DNA from: Gracilaria domingensis
Taxonomy: Eukaryota > Rhodophyta > Florideophyceae > Gracilariales > Gracilariaceae
Reading direction: 5' to 3'
Length of the DNA stretch: 64,000 nt
Assembly (NCBI GenBank): GCA_022539475.1
Contig: VCMS01000125.1
Coordinates: 85,970 to 149,969, forward strand
This document shows positions 58,891 through 64,000 of the stretch, in pieces. Positions within the stretch are counted from its first letter, which is position 1. Each line of letters starts with the position of its first letter. A program made the position numbers and the translations under genes. The notes below the pieces were generated by a model, which made no database searches, was not told the DNA's origin, and saw only the letters and a program-made list of their open reading frames with translations.

Positions 58891-61137
58891 ATGAAGCCAA
58901 CTCGTGTTCGAAAGCGTACGCAAAGCGGGACTCCTCGCACTCGGCGGAGCACTCGATCATTGCAAGGTAGAATGCGGGTTTCTCTGCAGATGGATGTTGA
59001 GAATAAAGGAAAGGTGATAGTCGGGGAAGCCTTGTTGCATGGAATTGGAAGTGTTCTACGCCGCGAGTTGCACGGGAAGCAATTGGACCCAGGTCTTGTG
59101 GTGGTTCATAATATTCTCATCAGTCGAAGCGGTCAGACGTTCTACCCTTACCGGGCGGAGGGCCTGGATCTTCCACAATATATCCAGGATCTCCGGACGG
59201 CCGCTCCTTGGGATGAGAAAATGATGGAACCGGTGGCAGCCAGCATTCCGGCGTCGAAGCGAGGAACGGTGAGCGCTATGAGTGAGGTGATGACGCTGAC
59301 AAGCCGCACGGAGCCAATTCGAAGTTCATCAACACCGAGAGGTAGCGCATCAGTAGCACCTCCGCGGGCAGGTCCGTCGTCTATTACGAAGCGGTCTATG
59401 GAGACGAGAGCATCCCCAGCTACGAAGCGGACAGGTCAAACAAAGTCTACCTCCGCTACGAAGCCCACTGCGTCGAAAAGGGCTTCTCCTGCGATGAATC
59501 AGACCGTCGACACAAGGGGAACTTCTGCGTCGAAACAGACGGTTCAGCAGGGGACGGCTGTGCAAGAGGAGGAAGATGAGATCATGAAAGGTCCCCTTCC
59601 AGACGCGGATGCGCAATCCGCGCAAGGAGCTGGTCCATCTGTACCCCAAACTGCACCAGAAACTGCGGAGCAGCAGGACGATGACGTTGTGCTTCTGTCC
59701 GCAAGAATGGCACGTTCAAGTGTTTCTGGCGAGCGGTCTGGAACACAAGGGACACCTACTCGGAGCAAGACGTACAGACGAATTCGTCAGAAGGTACCAA
59801 AGGTGAACCTCAATCAGTACCGGATGGTTGTTGTTACTGTTGACATCACTCTGGTGGACACTCCGCCCAATTTACTCCGTGGAGTAAGTAAACGCCACGT
59901 TGAAGCCCTTGTGAAGAGTATGGAGGAGCGGGGGATATTGCAGTCGATGGGTTCTTCAGTGGTGGCCTTACAAGATGCTACTACGGGAGAGAGGGATACT
60001 GACAAGGGACGCCTAACGAAGAAGTGCTTCATTGTAGATGGTTTGCATCGTCTGAAAGCTATACAATATTTGGCAGCGACTGGTGCACCGAAGTGGAAGC
60101 GATTAGCCAAGTTTTGGCGTTGCAATCTGCTGATACGAAGAGATGGGAGGCCCATTGGGATGAAGGAATTGTTATGTGTTGCTTCGTACCTCAATGAGTC
60201 GACGAGTACCATGCGAAGGATGATGTTTGCAGACAGGATACACTCTATAGTTAGTGTGGTCGCCATTCTAATTGAAGATGTTGAGGGGGTGACGCCGGCA
60301 GACGTGGATCCTGCAGAAGTGACAGAAGTGTTGAAGGAGAGCCAACTGATTGGGACCGTGCAAGAGCGTCAGTATCTGAGATATGCCAATGTCGCCCTGC
60401 AACTCATGTCTCGTGAGGGAATGCTGGCCCATTTCGAGGATATATGTGAGACTGTGAGTGACATAGGTCTCACACATCTGTCCCATACTCCGCTATATGT
60501 TTTGGATGCCGAGGAGTTTTCCTTCATTCTTGATTGTCTTCAGATGTTTCTATTGAAGGGCAAGTCGACGAAGACAAAGCAATGGAAAAGCTTTGATGAG
60601 GTTCGAGGTTTCTTTTATGATAGAGCACTGTCTCTGTTCCGCGCGGCTCGAGCAGTGAGGAATGAACTGAACGAGGAAGAGTCCATGGAAGTGTTCCTGA
60701 AACGCAAAGTCAGTCTTTCTGCTCCATCGAATGAAGATGACGTTGAAGACCCAGACAACAACGCAGCTGTGTATCAGTTCTTTTTGGCACAAGTTGTGAA
60801 CTTCAACACATTGTCGCGTGTTCGGAGCAGGACGAACTCAATTAGAACTGCCACGACTTCCGTTCAGAATCGATTGCGGACGATGCTCAAGGTAATTCCG
60901 CCCCTCGCACCATTGAAGCAGTCCGTGACGAAGAGGAGGACTCCCGCTGCTGCTGCTGCAACATCTGCCAGTGAAGAAGGGGAGCCGCGAAGAAGTGCAC
61001 GAGAACGGGCGCAGGTGAGTTATAGGGAAATTGAGCACGGCCGAAATCGAGGTGCCATAGAAGTTCTGGATAGCTCGAAGAAGAACAGCGGGCTCCGCCG
61101 AGGAAGAAACGGAGAAAGACTTTCACACAACAGATGA
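58891..61137 (+). CDS. ParB-like nuclease-domain protein (KDZ unit)
   Basis: 748 aa, uninterrupted. The N-terminal ~120 residues are globular, followed by ~170 low-complexity residues with repeated S-A-T-K-R/P-A-T-K-R units. A ParB/sulfiredoxin-like domain (about 310-450) has H-V-E-A-L-V-K-S-M-E-E-R-G-I, F-I-V-D-G-L-H-R-L-K-A-I-Q-Y-L (the G-x-H-R-x-x-A motif) and a helical A-S-Y-L-N-E-S-T-S-T-M-R-R-M segment. A long helical C-terminal part ends in a basic R-R-S-A-R-E-R-A tail. ParB-like domains bind CTP and DNA or act as nucleases; which applies here is unknown. The TGA overlaps the next ATG (ATGA at 61134-61137). Confidence 0.65.
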   Translation: MKPTRVRKRTQSGTPRTRRSTRSLQGRMRVSLQMDVENKGKVIVGEALLHGIGSVLRRELHGKQLDPGLVVVHNILISRSGQTFYPYRAEGLDLPQYIQDLRTAAPWDEKMMEPVAASIPASKRGTVSAMSEVMTLTSRTEPIRSSSTPRGSASVAPPRAGPSSITKRSMETRASPATKRTGQTKSTSATKPTASKRASPAMNQTVDTRGTSASKQTVQQGTAVQEEEDEIMKGPLPDADAQSAQGAGPSVPQTAPETAEQQDDDVVLLSARMARSSVSGERSGTQGTPTRSKTYRRIRQKVPKVNLNQYRMVVVTVDITLVDTPPNLLRGVSKRHVEALVKSMEERGILQSMGSSVVALQDATTGERDTDKGRLTKKCFIVDGLHRLKAIQYLAATGAPKWKRLAKFWRCNLLIRRDGRPIGMKELLCVASYLNESTSTMRRMMFADRIHSIVSVVAILIEDVEGVTPADVDPAEVTEVLKESQLIGTVQERQYLRYANVALQLMSREGMLAHFEDICETVSDIGLTHLSHTPLYVLDAEEFSFILDCLQMFLLKGKSTKTKQWKSFDEVRGFFYDRALSLFRAARAVRNELNEEESMEVFLKRKVSLSAPSNEDDVEDPDNNAAVYQFFLAQVVNFNTLSRVRSRTNSIRTATTSVQNRLRTMLKVIPPLAPLKQSVTKRRTPAAAAATSASEEGEPRRSARERAQVSYREIEHGRNRGAIEVLDSSKKNSGLRRGRNGERLSHNR

Positions 61138-62792
61138 GATCTACTCTGAACAGCATGACACCGGATGACCTGATGTCTCAACTAAATGAACATGTGCTGA
61201 GAGGAAGGTCGATGAAGGTTCAGTTCGTGGCATTGGGAGAGGGAGCGAATGCAGAGAACGCAGGAAGTTCTGCATTTGTGGATGACGAAGAGCTTCTTTC
61301 TGTGACGGTTCCACGGGTTGTCACCGTCGAGAAAGATGCTGCGCCAGACGATCAGCAAGAGACAGGTGGGGGGTCATTTGATGACGAGTTACTACAGCTC
61401 TTCCGGAATCTGAGGAGCACGGACTTGTTCGAGGAGACCCATATGATGGCCACCGAACCCATCATGGTGCGGGTATGTCAGGCTGAAACGCAGGAATGGC
61501 AAGGGAAGAACGTAATTGAGCACAGAGACCCTGGTCAGAGTCATTCACATACCGAAGGGACATAGGTCGGAGCTTCTAAGTGTCTCGAATCTCAGAGATG
61601 TACACCATCTTGTCTTTTGGCACGCTGCAAGGGCTGAACATCGCCTAAGGGCGGAGACATTTGTTATGCAGTATCTCGTACTCGCGACAGGTATGGATGA
61701 TGAAGAGGTGCTGTGGGTTGCTGCGAAGGAGCATGACGAATTTGGGCAAATGTTCTTCACCCAAATGCAAGCTGAGCTAAGGCAGAATGGATATTGCGTG
61801 CTTGATGGCTTTGCGACGGATAATGGTGTCCTAAATGGAGGAGTTGGAAAAAGTTCGAGAGTTCGGAGATGTGTCTGGGAAGTTGGTGGACTTCTTGAGA
61901 ATGAGTATGGAGCGATGCCGGATTACGGAAAGGGGAGGAACAGAAGTCGTTTGTTCAAATAATCAACGATGATGAAGGATGTAAGGACGGTAGCGATGGA
62001 CCATTTGAGGGGAGAGTGATGTCGACACGTTGGGGTACGGTGGAGAAGCCGGAGGATAATGAGGAGCTCAGGTGGGTTGTAAGGTCGCGTGCTTTACTTG
62101 ATGTTCGAATGGGTACAATTGCTGCGGCTTTGAGACTATGGGACAATGAGAAAGAAGCTGTGAAGATGTACACTCCGAAAACTGGTGGTCGATTTCTGGG
62201 GACGACGAGAAAGTGCAAGCGCCAGAGGCTGCACACCGACTTCAGTGGTCTGGCTACGAAGGAAACAATGAATACTGGTAACCCGGATACTTTGTAATGG
62301 CCTCTGGGAAAGAGGGCTTTCCTCTCTGGGTGAGCGCTGGAAGCCATCAACCGGTGGGGATGAACAACCAACAGTTGCGAGTGATGTCGGAGGTGTATCC
62401 AGCGAAGAAGATAATCATCCCACCGTACTCTGTATTCGTGGGCCGTGGTGATGTGACACATGCTGGAGCAAGTGGGAAGGACAAGGTGGATAGGCCGAGT
62501 CTATGGATGTGCTGGTTAGATACCACATGTACATGGTACCAGAGGGCTACGCACTACTGATTCTGTTCATCGGGTGCGGGATTTCCGACCCATGTTTGTC
62601 AATGGTGACGAGGAGGAGGAGGCGGAGGATGAACTGTTGTCCGATAAGGAGGGTGGGGCGGTTGACATGGACGAAGACCAAGTGGTCGTGGAGATTGGTG
62701 TGGAAGCGGACGCCGGTAGAACCGAAGTGCTCGAGAGTAGTAGTGATGACGATTTGCCAATAATGAGGCTGCGAGCGCCTCGAAGTGGATGA
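61134..62792 (+). pseudogene. 2OG-Fe(II) dioxygenase-like protein in several frames
   Basis: Coding signal passes through at least five frame segments: 61134-61565, 61516-61962, 61950-62297, 62290-62515 and 62515-62792. Joined in order it has an acidic N-terminal part, then a double-stranded beta-helix pattern: R-L-H-T-D-F (H-x-D iron ligands), Y/F-V-M-A-S-G-K, V-S-A-G-S-H, V-F-V-G-R-G-D-V-T-H-A-G-A (distal His) and V-R-Y-H-M-Y-M (candidate 2-oxoglutarate Arg). It closes with an acidic tail. Each shift is explained by a single-base indel, for example near 61940 (A3G4 run) and near 62287. I cannot place it among TET/JBP, AlkB or PhyH families by eye. Confidence 0.5.
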
Positions 62793-64000
62793 GAATGAGA
62801 TGATTAGTAAATTATGAGTGTCTTGCGAGTATTAAGAGTAGTATACTATTACAAGGCTATACATATGAACATAGAAAAGGTGCGGCAGGCTGGTAATTGA
62901 ACAAATGTCAAACGTCTTTGGTCCAGTTGCGTCTAATTGCAACATGCCAAATGCTCGGTATCGTTAACATCATTGGTGGCACCAGGCAATTCGCAATTGA
63001 ACATGCAGCGTCCTAACATTTCTGAACTGCACTTAAGGTTGCTTTTAAGAGAAGTATGAAACTGAGAAGCTATACAGTTCCTGTCTATGCGGTACTTGTG
63101 GCAGTATGGTGACTGTATCAGGAAAAATGGCAGAGGAACAGAGAGACTGGCGGAAATTTACCCAATACCTTGTCTAAGTTCATATATGCCAATGGTTACG
63201 GTATATTAAGTCGTTGATGGAACGTTAAGAAGAGAAGGAGAGCCAATTCAGAAGAAGTTGTGAAGTGTATGAGTTCATTGACGAACGTGTTGGTTTCGGA
63301 CTTGTCACAGGGGGTGATGTGGGCGACGTGGAGGGGAAATGGAAGGACTCGGAGACATTAAGTTTGGTGTTTCGGCAAATCATGGAGCTTTCCTCCGTTT
63401 CTCTGACGAGAGGGAATTAAGGCTGCATTCAATGATCACACCCTTGACACACTGTTGACGGACCACTGTTCTGGCAAGGGATTTGAATAGGAGGCATGGT
63501 ATTGTGAATGATGATGAAAGGGGTTTGTGGAGACCAGAAGTGATAGTGGCTTCCCAATTTCGTGTACAGCAAACTGTGGCAGTGGAGAGAAGAAGTGGAT
63601 GCTGTATTGGGGACCTGTTGAGGAAGATGGATGCGTTTGTATTATCTCCGGGATAAAAGTTGCGAAATTATGGACAAGCGATACACAAAAGGAAGCGGAG
63701 GAGAAATTTGGGATTAATTAACCGAGATTTATTGATAGGATGACGGTCGTGACGTTCGAAGTGTTTGAGGACGGCTTTGATGAGGTAGGCGGTACGGCGT
63801 TTCACGTCAAGAGATTGTAATCCGGGTGGAGTACACAACTGTTCGAAAGCGGTGGAGATGTACTTCGACATTATGTTGTGGCTCTGTTTGTACGGCTACG
63901 AGGAAAAAGCAGACGAATAAAAACACCATGAATCATAAAAGGGGTATTTGAGAATATACGAACTTTTTTATTACTGAGATCTCATATCATAGCTAAGTAT
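62793..64000. other. Right flank, no gene firmly recognised
   Basis: AT-rich with short frames only. A 67-codon minus-strand frame (63871-63668) has normal-looking composition (Q-L-C-T-P-P-G-L-Q-S-L-D-V-K-R-R) and could be an exon edge or part of the element; no family seen. The right end of the KDZ-like unit was not found. Confidence 0.35.

Larger units (their letters stand above)
48928..62792. mobile_element. KDZ (Plavaka-like) DNA transposon core carrying methyltransferase-SET, ParB-like and dioxygenase-like genes
   Basis: The unit is defined by gene content: transposase (+), two unknown genes (-), methyltransferase-SET (-), a central inverted repeat, ParB-like (+) and dioxygenase-like (+). 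Transposase similarity is to the Kyakuja-Dileera-Zisupton/Plavaka superfamily, known for carrying large cargo and, in fungi, for association with TET/JBP-type dioxygenases. Termini were not found, so the extent is a minimum and the right part could be a second element meeting the first at 58.2-58.5 kb. Most ORFs contain stops or frameshifts. Confidence 0.6.

Noticed and set aside
62793-64000. Small ORFs at 63527-63721 (+) and 63668-63871 (-) as genes
   Set aside because: Short, overlapping each other in opposite strands and without motifs.

Overview
This window is nuclear DNA from a photosynthetic eukaryote, most likely a red alga or a similarly intron-poor unicellular alga. That placement is inferred; no marker here fixes the lineage. 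Coding sequences are long and mostly uninterrupted, and only two spliceosomal introns (about 102 and 104 bp, GTAAGT donors) are clearly supported. Two products look plastid-directed: a lipid-phosphate phosphatase of the LPP-epsilon type and an FKBP with a transit peptide plus a twin-arginine lumen signal. Composition is strongly patchy. Positions ~3-13 kb are extremely GC-rich with CCG, CTG, CAA and poly-G runs, whereas 13-30 kb and the transposon-rich right half are near or below 50% GC.

Region 1 (1-20 kb) is a compact host gene block: PAP2-type phosphatase (+), DoxX-like membrane protein (+), PLP threonine/serine dehydratase (-), Alba protein (+), protein O-mannosyltransferase (-), a small Q-rich acidic protein (-), FKBP (-), TKL/Raf-like kinase (-), adenine phosphoribosyltransferase (+), aminopeptidase P (+) and PI-phospholipase C (-). 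Several pairs are divergent and share G/C-repeat-rich 0.6-0.7 kb promoters. The DoxX and dehydratase stop codons overlap.

Region 2 (20-28 kb) is a decay zone. An intact PIF/Harbinger (HARBI1-like) transposase abuts a truncated ARID-SWIRM-amine-oxidase (LSD1-type) gene that also has an in-frame stop. An eIF3c copy carries a frameshift and lacks most of its PCI end. An uncharacterised 520-aa gene follows.

Region 3 (28-34 kb) is a nested transposon stack. A pogo/Tigger-type transposase (-) is split by an old solo LTR, and that LTR is split by a young, internally deleted Ty1/copia element (268-bp LTRs, 2 mismatches, 5-bp target duplication). Region 4 (33.4-47.6 kb) holds Ty3/gypsy chromovirus material on the minus strand (gag, a 98-aa ORF, protease, RT-RNaseH-integrase-chromodomain). 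It also holds two diverged copies of an unusual antisense accessory ORF, each starting just inside an LTR-like sequence with a polypurine tract.

Region 5 (~48-63 kb) is the most interesting part: a large DNA transposon-like unit. It contains a Plavaka/KDZ-type transposase (+), two uncharacterised proteins (-), a fusion of a permuted DNA adenine-methyltransferase-like domain with a SET domain (-), a ParB-like nuclease-domain protein (+) and a broken 2OG-Fe(II) dioxygenase-like protein (+). The two rightmost transcription units diverge from an ~830-bp mirrored inverted-repeat promoter region, and a cluster of perfect hairpins lies on the left. This reads as a mobile element carrying its own DNA- and histone-modification kit. 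Most of its ORFs here carry one or a few stops or frameshifts, so this copy is probably recently inactivated. Sequencing indels or recoding are not excluded.
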